From positions 2,556,245-2,620,244 of the forward strand of contig KN832873.1 in NCBI GenBank assembly GCA_000827325.1: a stretch of DNA of 64,000 nucleotides. Reading direction: 5' to 3'. Positions 12,170 to 23,376 of this stretch are shown here, piece after piece. Each line of letters opens with the position of its first letter. Position 1 is the first letter of the stretch. A program made the translations under genes and the position numbers. The DNA comes from Oidiodendron maius Zn (lineage: Eukaryota > Ascomycota > Leotiomycetes > Myxotrichaceae). Under the pieces are notes generated by a model that was not told the DNA's origin, ran no database searches, and saw nothing but the letters and a program-made list of their open reading frames with translations.

Positions 12170-13745
12170 TCTACCCTATCTTCAAGGTAACCACTTGTCA
12201 GGAGGCAGATCGAGAGATTTTTCAGACCAGCGAGTTCATACATCAATTTCATTTGCTAGAAGAAATTCGAGCCCTTGATTGGGGTTCGCATATTGCATGT
12301 GCCGGCGTTTTTTGCAGCGATTTCCAAAGATGAGGATCGCTACTATACCATTGCATGAATCAACCGGTGTTTTTGGGCATGCACCGATGCTAATAATGCT
12401 CGGCTGCTTACGGGTTATATTTTCTGCATTGACGTAACTTGTGTTCCAGGGCGCGCACTGGCGACGCGGAATGGCCCCTCACAGGGAGATTGGTCTAAGA
12501 GTGGTAGCTAGAAACTTTCGAGTGCAATGACCTACCAAATAAATTAGTTGCCTCCGCTTTTTCTTCTTCCAATTTTGTGAATGTAATAATGACAATATCC
12601 TTGGCTGTCCTGATGTGGTACCTACAAGTAAGTTGTGGAACGCTGACGACTTTCGCTTCGATTTAGCGGATGGGAAAAAGGGGTGGCCGACATACCTCAC
12701 CACGTGATTTCGGCACTGGTAGATGATACGGATACCATCATCGATACTTCATATTCAGTACTACAAGCGTCGACTCTCATCAGGGATGAATCAGTTCAGA
12801 AGCAACATGTGTATTATTATATCAATTTTCTTTGGCCCTTCGACTCCGGGACTGGAGAGTTGCCCGCGGTCAAGTATTTTCACGAACCGCCCGCTGGTCT
12901 CCTATCCATGAGCCACTCGCAACGTCTTGTTGTCGACATGTGCAGGGACTTCTTGGTGAGAAATTTCCAAGTAATATAGCTATCGAGGTGCAAAATAGAG
13001 AATGCTTTATGTCAACTACAGAATACGCCAAATAGTCATTTGCTGATTATCCTTTCACTCTCACGACGATTCTTGCATCCGTCGTTGAAGTTTAGCGACA
13101 GAGCATAGACCTACTAACCAGTTCATATGTCAAGTGCTTTTAATGTTAGCAATACATGGAACGTATAAGTCTGCCAAGTTTCAATAGAACTTTAGTTTAT
13201 CCTTTAAATTAGGAAATAAGGTAAAGTAGAGTCGTTACTCCCCATAGTTGACAGTACATGAGAGCACCAGCAGCTTGTTAAGTTGTTCAGAAGAGGTACC
13301 AAGCACCAGTCGTGTTACTATACTACCCTACGTTGAGGTAGTTAAAGAGTTATACACTTATATTTCAGACATGTCCGTCGAGCTGTTGATCATACATCGC
13401 TGCAGAGACGTAATAACACAATGCGTTGCAGATAGAAGAAGGTATTGAAGCTGTGTGGTTTAATATTTAACACAGAATCCACTAGGGGACAGCTCATAAC
13501 TACTAATCTGAATGTTTCTGTCGTGGAGGTAAGTTTATTTGTAAGTAAAGGCACTAACTAGGCAAGTAGTGAATTGTGAACGTCGATTCTCAACTGGATA
13601 AATCTTCGCGTCACTTTCGTCTACTCTTCATCGAGTCCTCCTAAACAACAACATTCTCCAAGTTCACCTACTTCAAACTCCTGCACTCTCTATGATACAT
13701 AGCCTAATTGTATCTCTCACATCTAAGGAACCAACAGTCCTACAG
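12170..13745. other. Intergenic region, no supported gene
   Basis: About 1.6 kb with mixed composition, AT-rich from about 13.0 kb. A 98-residue open frame at 12683-12979 has no recognisable motif. The end of the segment carries the promoter and start of transcription of the gene at 13999. Confidence 0.4.
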
Positions 13746-13993
13746 GTACGCTTTCTCTCCAACTTCATTTATAACTCTAGGTACAGTGTAGCCTGTCTAT
13801 CCTCTTCGGATCGAGTTTGACCCATGCTTTGGTGGCCGATACCCGTTTCACCATGGTTCCTGCTCGCCTAGGTGATCTTCTCAAGGGACTTCAGTAGGGG
13901 GATAGAACGGGAAATGGCTCATCCTAGTTCTACGACCAACGCGATATCGATCTATCTCTCTATGACATGGAGCTAACTTTACTTGCTGCATAG
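13746..13993 (+). other. Probable 5'-UTR intron of the C2H2-finger gene
   Basis: The sequence cctacag|gtacgc at 13745/13746 gives a good donor, and gctgcatag ending at 13993 gives an acceptor six bases before the start codon at 13999. Removing it would join a pyrimidine-rich leader directly to the ATG. Inference from splice signals only. Confidence 0.4.
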
Positions 13994-13998
13994 ACACC

Positions 13999-14822
13999 AT
14001 GTCAATCAACCAGAGAATCCGTAAGGTTGAAGAGAGGTGGGATGGTTACGTGGATGCCGTCTTTGCGGATGCCGCCAGCCGCCAGAAGGAGGACGCCAAG
14101 CGTCATGAAGAAAATGGCCTAGAACTCCAAGGCATTGTCATGGCCGCAGGGGTTCTTACTGAGGACATCTCAAAGGCTATGGATATGGTCGTCGAGAATC
14201 AAATTGCTCGTGAGCATGACAAGTATGAAGAGCGCATTTATAGGGACGCCAGTCTCGCGCGTGCCTTCCTCGATCTTACTGTTAATGACCTAAGGCCATT
14301 CTTGAGGCCCGTCATTGAACCCGTTCAGTCCTCGAATAGCAAATATGCCGACCGGCCACCCATCAAATCTCCCGCCACTATGATCAGGGATAGGCCAACG
14401 AAGCTCAATCGTAACCAAGTTCCTGTGGATAGGTGTGTCGTTGAATTCCCGCCTAGATCTGAGAAGTTCTATATTCTCGACTGCCCAATCTGCAAGAGAG
14501 AATTTGAGAAGGTTGGCATCTTCTACAACCACATCACCATATCTCACCAAGGCATTCTCACTGGCCAAAAATATTTCCATCATGCCCTTGATATCGGGGG
14601 CACCCTCATCGCGGACGCAGACCGTAACTGGCAGCATCATCATAATGCAGTGTGCAAGGAGTACGTGGATGTAAGCTGTCACAATCCCCGTGGTCTGGAA
14701 TTATTTTTACACCCAGTTATTCTATATTCTTGAAAATCTCTTACACTAAGATTAAGACTAATCTATTACAGGGCCTTCATAAGGAAGTTAAGAAGTCCTT
14801 CCTAACCAGGCGCAAATCATGA
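13999..14822 (+). CDS. Hypothetical protein with one C2H2-type zinc finger
   Basis: Two exons, 13999-14670 and 14772-14822, give 240 residues. The intron 14671-14771 is phase 0 (gtggat|gtaagc ... attacag|ggc), and the last exon adds GLHKEVKKSFLTRRKS. I do not recognise the family. Residues 1-100 are charged and probably helical. A C-x2-C-x12-H-x4-H finger is visible at Cys162, Cys165, His178 and His183 (CPICKREFEK...HITISH), followed by a His-rich stretch (WQHHHNAVC). No signal peptide or membrane segment. The basic C-terminal tail (TRRKS) could help nucleic-acid binding, but that is a guess. It stands alone between the cyclin gene and a hydrolase gene. Confidence 0.65.
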
Positions 14823-15304
14823 ACCGAATCAGGCTAAGGCATGAGTCTTCGCTTGGGCGTCAGCCGGGAGCTTGAGATAAGGGCTGCGGCCATCTGACAT
14901 GTGCCATGTCCATTTGGGCTTTGTTTCGTGCTTTGGTTGGGTTGAATCATAGCCTGGAGTTTCGGGAACTATTTCTTGCTGGACAGTGGATATCTAGTCA
15001 GCAGCTGAAGTCTGCAAGATACTATGAAGTTGCTCGTTAAACTTGAGACTTTGGCTGACAATCGCTTTATAGACTAGACTTTGGGCACTTGCAATAGGAA
15101 TTGAACAAAAAATGAACATACATATATGCGGCTCAGCTAATTAATCCGATAGTGTGTACTTGCTATGCTGACCAAGTAGCTCGATGTGTAACAGCCTTAC
15201 GCCTCGCCTACCGTAAATCGCAGCCTTGTGTAACAAACCCTCAACCCCGCTTCTGCCCACCTTCACCGCCCACCAGATGTACCACGATTACAGACAAACC
15301 CGTC
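14823..15304. other. Intergenic region
   Basis: 482 bp between two plus-strand genes: 3' end of the C2H2-finger gene and promoter of the hydrolase gene. No other feature is seen. Confidence 0.4.
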
Positions 15305-16657
15305 ATGAAGAGAACGCTGCTCCTCTGCTTTATCCATGGGTTCAAGGTAGTTTAACTCTTCGGGTTTTATTCAGTATGCTAAAATGTATGTGATAGGGCG
15401 GTGATGATACCTTTGGAGGCTTCCCAGAGCACCTGCAAGCCCTCGTCAGCCATGGCCTTCCCAAGGTTGACGTCCGCGCCATCGTATATCCCAAATTCGA
15501 GACTCGAGGCGACTTGGCAGAATGTGTGAGCCGATTCAGGGACTGGTATGTATCATATTCTCCTCGGAGTGTCATGGTTGCTAGGAGCTAAAGCAATTGC
15601 CACGTAGGCTCCAGGAAAAGGTCATTGATATCGAAGTTGCAAACAACACGCCATCACCCACTGTCGATCCCTCAGTCCGGACAATCCTCATCGGCCACTC
15701 TATGGGAGGCATCGTGGCGGCAGACACAGTTCTCGGAATCACCTCCGACCGCCCTATCGGCGATGCAGACTCTACAGAGCCAATTCTCAACTCATCCATG
15801 TTTCCTTATATCCAGGGTGTCCTTGCATTCGATACGCCTTATCTGGGTATCTCACCCGGCGTCGTAGCTCATGGTGCAGAGGGGCATTATAAAACCGCAA
15901 CATCTGCGCTCACGCAGTTGAGCGGCTTGACAGGAGCGCTTTGGGGCGGGAAGGCTGCAAGTGAGACAGATAAAGAGGAGAAGAAGGATCCCGCTGCAGC
16001 TCTTCCGCCTGCGTCAGAGGCCAATGCTTCTCTCCCATCTTGGCAGAGATGGGGGAAGGTGGCGTTATATGCCGGCGCCGGAGCGGCTCTGGCTGCAGGG
16101 GGAACAGCTGCTTGGTTGAATAGAGACCAGATAACGGAGGGTTGGACTTGGGTTGGATCGCATTTGGAATTCGTTGGGTGCTTGATGAAAGGAGAAGAGT
16201 TACGTAAACGAGTCGCTGGAATGGGTACACTTAATAAGGAGTTGAATATCGGATTTTGTAATCTTTACACGAGATTGGGGAAGAATGCTCTGAGCAAGGA
16301 CGATGGGAGTATGGTTGGTAGTGTGATTGGGAACCAGAGGACATTTTGCAATCTGCCTCAAAAAGAAGGAAAAGAGTTCTGGCATGAAGCAATTAATGAC
16401 GAGGTAAACGCTTCTCGTGTCTCCTTTGGATCAATGCTGATAAGGGGTCTTTCAGTCTGGAGACGAAATTGCGGCACATACGAGTACGTTGAATGGCCCG
16501 TTTGGAAGGTGTATGTCTCTTAGCTAACTGTCTTATAGCTATGTTTTATCCCAAGGACAATCCCGGTTATTATTCTTTAGCTGAGGACGCGAAAAACTTA
16601 ATCGTCCACTGGCCTATTAAAACTGACTGGTATGAATCAAGCTCCGACGACACTTAA
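15305..16657 (+). CDS. Alpha/beta hydrolase, DUF676-like serine esterase/lipase
   Basis: Five exons, 15305-15346, 15397-15545, 15608-16403, 16456-16483 (only 28 nt) and 16539-16657, give 377 residues with every junction in frame. The start MKRTLLLCFIHGFKGGDDTFGG has the oxyanion strand and HGF motif. The nucleophile elbow is GHSMGG with Ser95, preceded by RTILI and followed by a strand (YIQGVLAFDTPYLG) typical of DUF676/PGAP1-like lipases. Residues 213-234 (KVALYAGAGAALAAGGTAAW) form an Ala/Gly-rich hydrophobic segment that could insert into a membrane. The C-terminus, rebuilt through the tiny fourth exon, reads SGDEIAAHTTMFYPKDNPGY and probably supplies the catalytic His (AAHTTMF). The substrate is unknown; lipid or protein-linked ester hydrolysis is an inference from fold only. 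Confidence 0.82.
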
Positions 16658-17100
16658 GCCTTAGAAAAAGAGGTTTGATGAGTAGAGAGTTCGTGGCTTA
16701 AGTGCCTTGGTGGGAAGAGCTTTGTGTAGCATGCCTTTCCGGGGCGAGGAGGACACCCCGCGCGGGGGTGTGGGGGGGGGGGGAGGGGAGTTGGGTTAAG
16801 AGGCACATTTTCAAAAGAAAATTCACTACCGGTTGTTCAGGATATGGATACAGGGAGGCAGGGGCCTGGTTTCTAGTTATACTATGGCCTTCCGTTATGG
16901 AAATTTGGCAAGGCATATCGGTCCTGTGATAAATTATATCTTTTTTAGTCTTACAATTTTATTACCTCTTGAAGCGAAATCGCAGAAAATATTGTAGATC
17001 AACACCACCTACCCATTCCCTCATATCCTTTTAATCACGACAAAAATCAAACACAAAAGGTCCTTTTCCACCACCTGCTCTGTCTCCAAAGCCATATGAT
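16658..17100. other. Shared 3' region of convergent genes, with a G-run
   Basis: 443 bp between the stop of the hydrolase (+) and that of the ArAE-like gene (-). It contains a G-tract of 12 followed by GGGG (16772-16788). Confidence 0.5.
16764..16796 (+). repeat. Poly-G tract, potential G-quadruplex
   Basis: Runs of G (gggggtgt, then 12 G, then GAGGGG and TTGGG) form at least four G-runs within about 33 bp, enough for an intramolecular quadruplex on the plus strand. Confidence 0.5.
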
Positions 17101-20100
17101 TTAGTCCGCCTTTCCCTTCGCGGTCTTTCCCGGCACTAGGGAACTGTCCGAATCAGTCTCGACCTTGAAGGAGAAGTCTGTTTCCCCGACCAAGTCCCTC
17201 ACGTGGTCAATCAATCTTGCCAGATCATCAATCACAAGGCTTGAAGCTACATGTACGACGGCTGTGGAGATGGTTAGAAATAGATAGCGTAATGAAGGGA
17301 GAATAGGACCCACCGTATGCCGAATAACCAGGCTCTTCTATATGTCTGGCATCCAATATGCCATTATCAAGAACTTCCAAACGACGCGAAAGATCGAAAG
17401 ATTCGGGTACTGCAAGATCCACAATTAAAACTGTTCATATAGAAGTGGAAAATAGGATTACAGTTGCAAGAAATGAATTTATTATGCCGCACTGGATGGA
17501 GACTCGACTTACTTTGTATATATGGTGGAAGAGCAGCCCCTTGTGCTACAGAACCAGAAAGTAGAGATAAAATAGATGTAATTTGATGGCTCGTCGGATT
17601 AACGCTATTAATAAGAGTCCCGAGATCGTTGAGCCACTGATGTCTAGAAATATCCTCGGAGTTGGGATATTTTGATCCGTTCTTCGTCCATGAAATGGTT
17701 GCAAACGATATCAAGGATAGATAATTGGTAATGCTAAGATGATTTAGCATTTCTCATGATGGGCATGCTTGCCTGGATTGACTTACTTTATTGTACGTTG
17801 CATAATGCTGTCATATGTTTCCCGTGGAAATTTGCCTCCGATATTGACCTCCCATTTTTGCCAATCTGCATGCTGTCTCAAAGATGGCAAGATCATCATC
17901 AGCTTAGCGAAGATCTTGTATCGGATTTTCTCCAGCTGACGGCCAGGGCTGGCTTTTGAACTCATATCCCCTTCGGTATTGTTTACTCGAGACCGGATTG
18001 TAGTATGGACTACGCTGTAGTAGTTTGCAAGCAGGTAAAGCGCCGAACCAATATCTCGCCGAAGCCAACTGCGATCCGAGAGCGGGTATGGGAAAACTGT
18101 CCAAATAAATGATACGAATGAACCCCCAGCAACACAAGCTAGTCGGTAAGGCGCAAGTTCGAAGATGGGATAGTATGGTTGTCCAGTTTTGATTGATGCA
18201 GCAATACCAATTCTTCGGACTTGGAGTTCGTAGCCGATGATAAGGACCTGGGTGATGATGGCAACTATCCATATGGATATGAAGCGTGGTACTTTTAAAA
18301 ACAAGTACATCTCGAGGAAGATAAAAAGCCAAAGGAAGACAATGACACCAGGAGTCTTCTGATCAACGATATACCAGATCACAAACGACGTAACCATCGC
18401 CACTGCAGTCCCGGCAACTCGTCCGAAGAAGCCAAACATACTCTGTGAATAAGTTAGCAGTCAAATGAACGATCCAAATCCTATCACCAAAACTCGACTC
18501 CGAGAGCATGAATCAAGAGTTTGAACTAGAGAACTGGAGAACTGGCCGAAAGATACATACCTGGCCTGAGGTCATACTCATTCCGATCGCAATTATAATC
18601 ATAGCCCACACCAGTCGCTGTTCCTGGAAAAATATCTGTGTCTCCTTTAGAAAAGCCACAATTCCAATAGTCAAGGTCGCGCAGGCCACCCTAACCCCGA
18701 ATGCACACTCTTCTGACGCCATAAACTTTGGAATCTTACGCAGCCAATTTCCAAAATGTTGCTAGATAATGTAATATTAGTGATTATTAACACGTATCAA
18801 CCAGAGGCAAGACAAGGCCTGGGGAAGGGGAGTGGATATTAACTCTGACTGAGCGTGTCTAAAGAGAAACATTTGTCCACAAAGTCACAAGTGGAAATAA
18901 TATTTGATAATGAGAAATCTTACCCAAGTTGTCTGAGGTGGAAGATGTTCAGGATCCTTTCTGGCATTGAAACCAGATCCCATGTAGATAATGTTCGTGC
19001 CGGCTTCCAACGAATCTGGAGACTCGGTATCGACCGATGTATCTCCAGAGCTCTTCCCAAGAATCCACTTCCTTAACCTCTTATGGCTGGGAAGGATCAG
19101 ACGATTTTTCTTCATGGTACCATCTTCGACCTTCTTGTCTGCGAATCGAACTAAATCTATGATTGCCCTGCCAGTCAAGTAGAGGAGATGTTCCATAAAG
19201 AGGATGAGATATAGCTGTTGCTGATCTCGTTGATGTTTAGTCTCGCCTGTCGATGTAGCATTCGAATCGGGTAGGTCTGCCATCTCTGCGTTGAATTGTT
19301 CTACAGATAAGCCTTTCTGTCTTGCCCATGCTCGCAAGGTGTCGCCTCGCTTGCTATAAAATTCTAACATCTTTTTGTCAATGTAATCGGCGAACTCTGG
19401 GCTCCCGGGCCGAGGATCAGCACCTTTAGACTCTTCATCGTTTCCATTGTCCCTCTTCGGTTTGGGGAGCAGCTCAAGGATAAGTCCAGCATGGAGCAAA
19501 CCCTCATCCAGAGCTGCCACCGCCACAGCAAAAGGTTCGTGGAGAGCTTTCATAACCTCGTTCCACGTCTTCTGAGATGAAATCCGCTCCTCTTCATTGG
19601 CCTTTTCCCATTGTTCTGATAGATCTCTTGCGCTCGGATTTTGGGGTTTCAACCAACCACGCCTCTCGGCAACTCTCTCAAAAATATCGGCGATGGTACT
19701 CATGCCGAGTAAGGGGATTAGTATGCTCCGAAATAGGTTATATATCTGATCGATATCTTTGGCATCTAGCTTTCCCCATGCTGCTTCTCTTTTGGCAAAC
19801 ACTATATCGCCGTGCAGCTTTCCGTGAAGGGTAGTAAGACCAGAAATTGCGTCTTTCAGTGCCATTGCTTCTGGAGTTTGAGTGGGATCGGACTGAGTCT
19901 TGGCACTCTCCTTCTTCTTTCCTAGGCAGCTCCCCTGTTCTTCATTCTGAACTTCCCCTGTGAACATGTCGCTGGTTTCCAAGCTGCGCAGGTATTGTGT
20001 TTGGGCTTTCAGGGTACCCCTAACTGCCATTATGTACCCGGCTTGTTCTTTGAACACGACCGTCCGGCCGGTGATTGGAAAGACGAATAAATTGACTCCT

Positions 20101-21017
20101 GTAGCGATAGCAAATGCCGAAAGGAATCCAGTGAGGAGTTGTCTGACAATTGACTCTCCCTGCTGCGTCGTCTGAAAGATTGGGCCAAAGGTGAATGCCA
20201 CATTTGTGAAGATCGAATATACCATGACCGGAAACTGCCAAGCTGGAAATTTGGCCCTGAATGTATTCGCAAACCAAATATTTACAAACAACCATATTGC
20301 GCACACTGCAGATTGGCTCGAGTTGTAAAGAACGGGTGGGGACCCTGGTGCGGTGGTATGTTTCCGTGCTTGAACTGCGCTCCATATCCCCAGCATGGCA
20401 ATGGCCGCAGCAATACAGGTGCCCATCACGTTAAGGAAAAGAGTTTGTATGAACTTGGCTCGGGGCAAAATAGACTGTTCGCACAGTTAGTTACAAATCA
20501 CGTGCCAACTCGCAGGATGAGATGGGCATTTAGCTGCGTAGTCAGGATATGCTGGAGTTATAAAGTGTAGGTAGTTAAATTTGGAAGACTCACCATAGAC
20601 AAAACTGTGAGAATTGGAACGAGATAGCCAAGGGTGGCGTATATCCCAGAAATATCTTTCGATTGATACCAAGCTATAGCAATTGTGGGAGGTAGAGAAC
20701 CCCTTGGCGTTATGTAAGTACATTATACCGGTAGCAAAAGCTAGGATTGAGAGTTGAGAAGTATATACTTACTTGAGCATCATCAACGCTGTGGGCAAAT
20801 CAAGCCCAAGCCTGGCCCATATCTGTTTGATTTTCGGGGCCTTCTTTGGCTGCTCAGCGTCTTTCTTGCTAGGCTGAATAGTTTCCGTTATCGGTGTATT
20901 GTTTCCTTTTGCGTTAAGCGTATTATCTTCCTCCACTCCATCTGCCTGGGAGGTTTCTGCATTGCTCTGATCCCGGACGTCCTTGTTGGGCTCTTCGACA
21001 ATAGCGGAGTCAGCCAT
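17101..21017 (-). CDS. FUSC/aromatic acid exporter-type membrane protein (Brefeldin-A-sensitivity related)
   Basis: Eight exons on the minus strand: 21017-20773, 20702-20594, 20474-18924, 18761-18561, 18442-17787, 17733-17513, 17430-17314 and 17261-17101. They sum to 3261 nt, 1086 residues, with all phases consistent. After a charged cytosolic start (MADSAIVEEPNKDVR), one group of hydrophobic helices (LMMLKGSLPPTIAIAWYQ, GYLVPILTVLSM, IQTLFLNVMGTCIAAAIAML) is followed by a long hydrophilic region. A second helix group follows (VRVACATLTIGIVAFL, LVWAMIIIAIGMSM, GVIVFLWLFIFLEMYLFL). Two 6-TM halves around a soluble domain is the plan of the fungal ER/plasma-membrane proteins related to yeast Bre4 and to bacterial FUSC/ArAE exporters. 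Transport of aromatic acids or toxic organic anions is inferred from those relatives; substrate and membrane are unknown. Adjacent to, but not obviously linked with, the fusion gene upstream. Confidence 0.85.
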
Positions 21018-21493
21018 GTTCTACAGCATAAGATGGCAGTCGGGCACTGCAATGGCCTCTCCAGGGGAATCGAATTTTGAAGAATGAGCAACCGCAATGC
21101 CCCGCAAAGGTATCACCCAAAGTTAAATGTTAATGAACATTATATCGGAGAGAAAAATCACTAGCCTGCGTTGCCTCTATCTGGTATTCGTAGCTGGGCG
21201 GCGAAGGATCCAATCACGGAAGACTGGGTCGGTGGTCGGTCGTACAACTTCCTTTATTTTATGTTTTATGCAGCGCTTATGCACGGTACCAAGCCTAGTG
21301 CTGACCAAGCTTCTCGCATTGGTACTTGAACCTGGAATGCAATTTACCAGCTACAGTTCACTAATCGTCACTGGCCATTAAGGAGCGCGATCCTCTAGCT
21401 GTTTGTCAATGCATATGAGGTGACTAATGTAAAGTGATACAGTAATAATCCCACTCTTCCGCTTCTGTCGGACTTGCAAAGCTTTAGTCTCGA
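21018..21493. other. Intergenic region
   Basis: 476 bp between two minus-strand genes: 3' end of the hydrolase/phosphatase gene and promoter of the ArAE-like gene. Nothing else is recognised. Confidence 0.4.
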
Positions 21494-23376
21494 TCACAGA
21501 GTAGGAGCTCTCTTTAGTCCAACACAGTATCTAACAAAGAGCTGATCTAGGAAATGGGCATGCTTGATGCCCTTGGGTCTCCTCTTTGCAAACTCATCTA
21601 TAGCCGCCTGGACGCTGTACCCACATCTCTCCACTAGATAACATACAATAAAGTATCCCGTCCGGTTGAAGCCGTAGTGGCAGTGGATGCCGATATACCA
21701 CTTCTCCCCCCAGCCTTCCTTCTCTGCTCTCCCCTTCTGCTCTTCTCTCAATCGGTCGACGAGTTTTATGAAGAAATCAACCTCGTCACCAGTTGGTGGG
21801 ATCTTGGACACTGTTGGGAATTTGTGGTATCTGACCCCACCCCTTTCAAGGTCGCGTGGGTCATATACAGGAGTTTCATGGCTGATATCAACAATGTCTT
21901 TAATCTGAAAGCCCCAGTTTCTCACGAATATCTCTGGACTGTGGGTGTCGTCCACTTGTCGAAGAGTTTTCATCGCACGAAATATTCCCGCAATCGGCTC
22001 TGAGACCTGTGCCACAGCCTGCCACTTTGCCAGATTTTTGACATCCCATTTCCCCGCGGTGGATAGGAACTGTAACTGCCAGCCAAGGGACAATCGAGGC
22101 GAAACCTGAGAAGACATAAAGTCTGAAATGAGGCCTCCAAGAATTCGCACTGTCGACGGCATGTAGAGTAGAGCGTGGGAGGCAGGAGCGGGTAGGATTG
22201 TGGTTTTGAGAACTTTCTTCGGCTTCGCCAATTGAGGTGGGATCATAGCTAACTCCTCATTTGGTGTTGAAGGATCCTCATGTGAGTCTGAAGTGTCATT
22301 TCCTTGTTCGAGGAATTCTTTGGCTTTCCCAGTCTCAATCTGGCTGGCATCTGAATTCGAAGGACGCAACTCACTCGATATGTCGACCGGTGCAGCGGTG
22401 TCAACTATCGGCTCGCTATTTTCGTTTACCTCGATCTGCACTGGATGGGATTTCCCCAAGAATGTGGCAATTTTCACAAGCTCAGTTGGCTTCGTGATAT
22501 GGTCTGCTTCGCCGGCAACGAGGAAAACAGGGCACTCAAGCCCAGACCACACCTCCCGGCCCGGCAGCCCACCATTGGCCACGCCGTCGTTATATGTAGG
22601 GAGGGAGCCGGATGCCATTCGTCTCCAAACAGCAGATCTGCTTTGATTGTTGAAGCGGTTTTGTAGCTTCTTGGTCTCTTCATCCGCATTTGCGCCAACG
22701 AACCGTCTAACGCTGGCGCTTTCAAGGCCTCCTCGTCGATCCCAACGCCGCCAGAGGTCAAAGATGGGTGTCGGTATGTAGAGCAGTTTCCTGAAGAGTG
22801 CCACCTCCTCTTTGGTTGGGGGTTCCGCACGAGGGCAAATTCCCACCAATCCTACAACATGGTCTGCCAACAGTTTTGAATTTGATGGATTGTGTGTTGC
22901 CAAAAGGGCGGCGAGTGAGGCTCCCATGCTATGACCAATGAGCACAATGCCCTGGCCAGCATCTTTCTCCCTGTACTCTTCAATAACCGTCTCGAGCAAC
23001 TCAGCCAATGCCTCAGTAGTGTACGCATTCCAAGAAGTCGGTTCGAAGGAGGACAAACCGCAGCCGGGTAGGTCGATGGAAAGGCATGAAGCTAAGTTGA
23101 CCAGGCTAGACAAGAGAGAATGGAATTGATAGCTGGAGCCACCCAACCCATGTATGAAAACGAGTAACGGGAGAGGGGCAGGTGTCGTGGGCAGTTTCTC
23201 CGCCTGCGGATGTCTGCGAAAGAATATTCGAAGCGCTGGATATGTGAATCGGCTTGTAGTAAAAGACCGTATCTCGGAGTGCTTCTTCAGAAGTGCTGGG
23301 TCGTTTATTTCAGATTCTAGCGAGCATGCACGGGTCAGCGGCGCTCAGCATGGGAGGACTGGCAACCTGCCGTCAT
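21494..23376 (-). CDS. Alpha/beta hydrolase fused to capping-enzyme-like cysteine phosphatase
   Basis: Two exons: a 10-nt first exon (23376-23367, coding MTA plus one base) and 23316-21494, joined across intron 23317-23366; 610 residues. The N-terminal half is an alpha/beta hydrolase: LLVFIHGLGGSSYQF, then nucleophile elbow GHSMGAS with Ser133, and a strand CPVFLVAGEADHIT that carries the acidic residue. A linker rich in Ser/Glu/Pro follows. The C-terminal part (about residues 470-605) is a cysteine phosphatase with IHCHYGFNRTG (Cys549, Arg555; HCx5RT). This closely resembles the HCTHGFNRTG loop of metazoan-type mRNA capping RNA 5'-triphosphatases, and the following AIDEFAKRRPKGI also fits that family. 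No signal peptide. Substrates of both halves are unknown. RNA 5'-phosphate, phosphotyrosine or phosphoinositide are all possible for the second. The fusion is one uninterrupted exon, so it is not an annotation artefact. Confidence 0.82.

Noticed and set aside
12683-12979. 98-residue open frame after the cyclin gene
   Set aside because: Short, no motif, no supporting splice signals, and competing frames of similar length overlap it.
17228-17422. Separate small minus-strand gene
   Set aside because: It is exon 7 of the ArAE-like gene once the splice junctions at 17314 and 17430 are applied.
17101-23376. A secondary-metabolite or detoxification cluster made of the exporter-like gene and the adjacent hydrolases
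   Set aside because: No backbone synthase, P450 or pathway regulator is nearby, and the neighbours are housekeeping genes. Adjacency alone is not enough.
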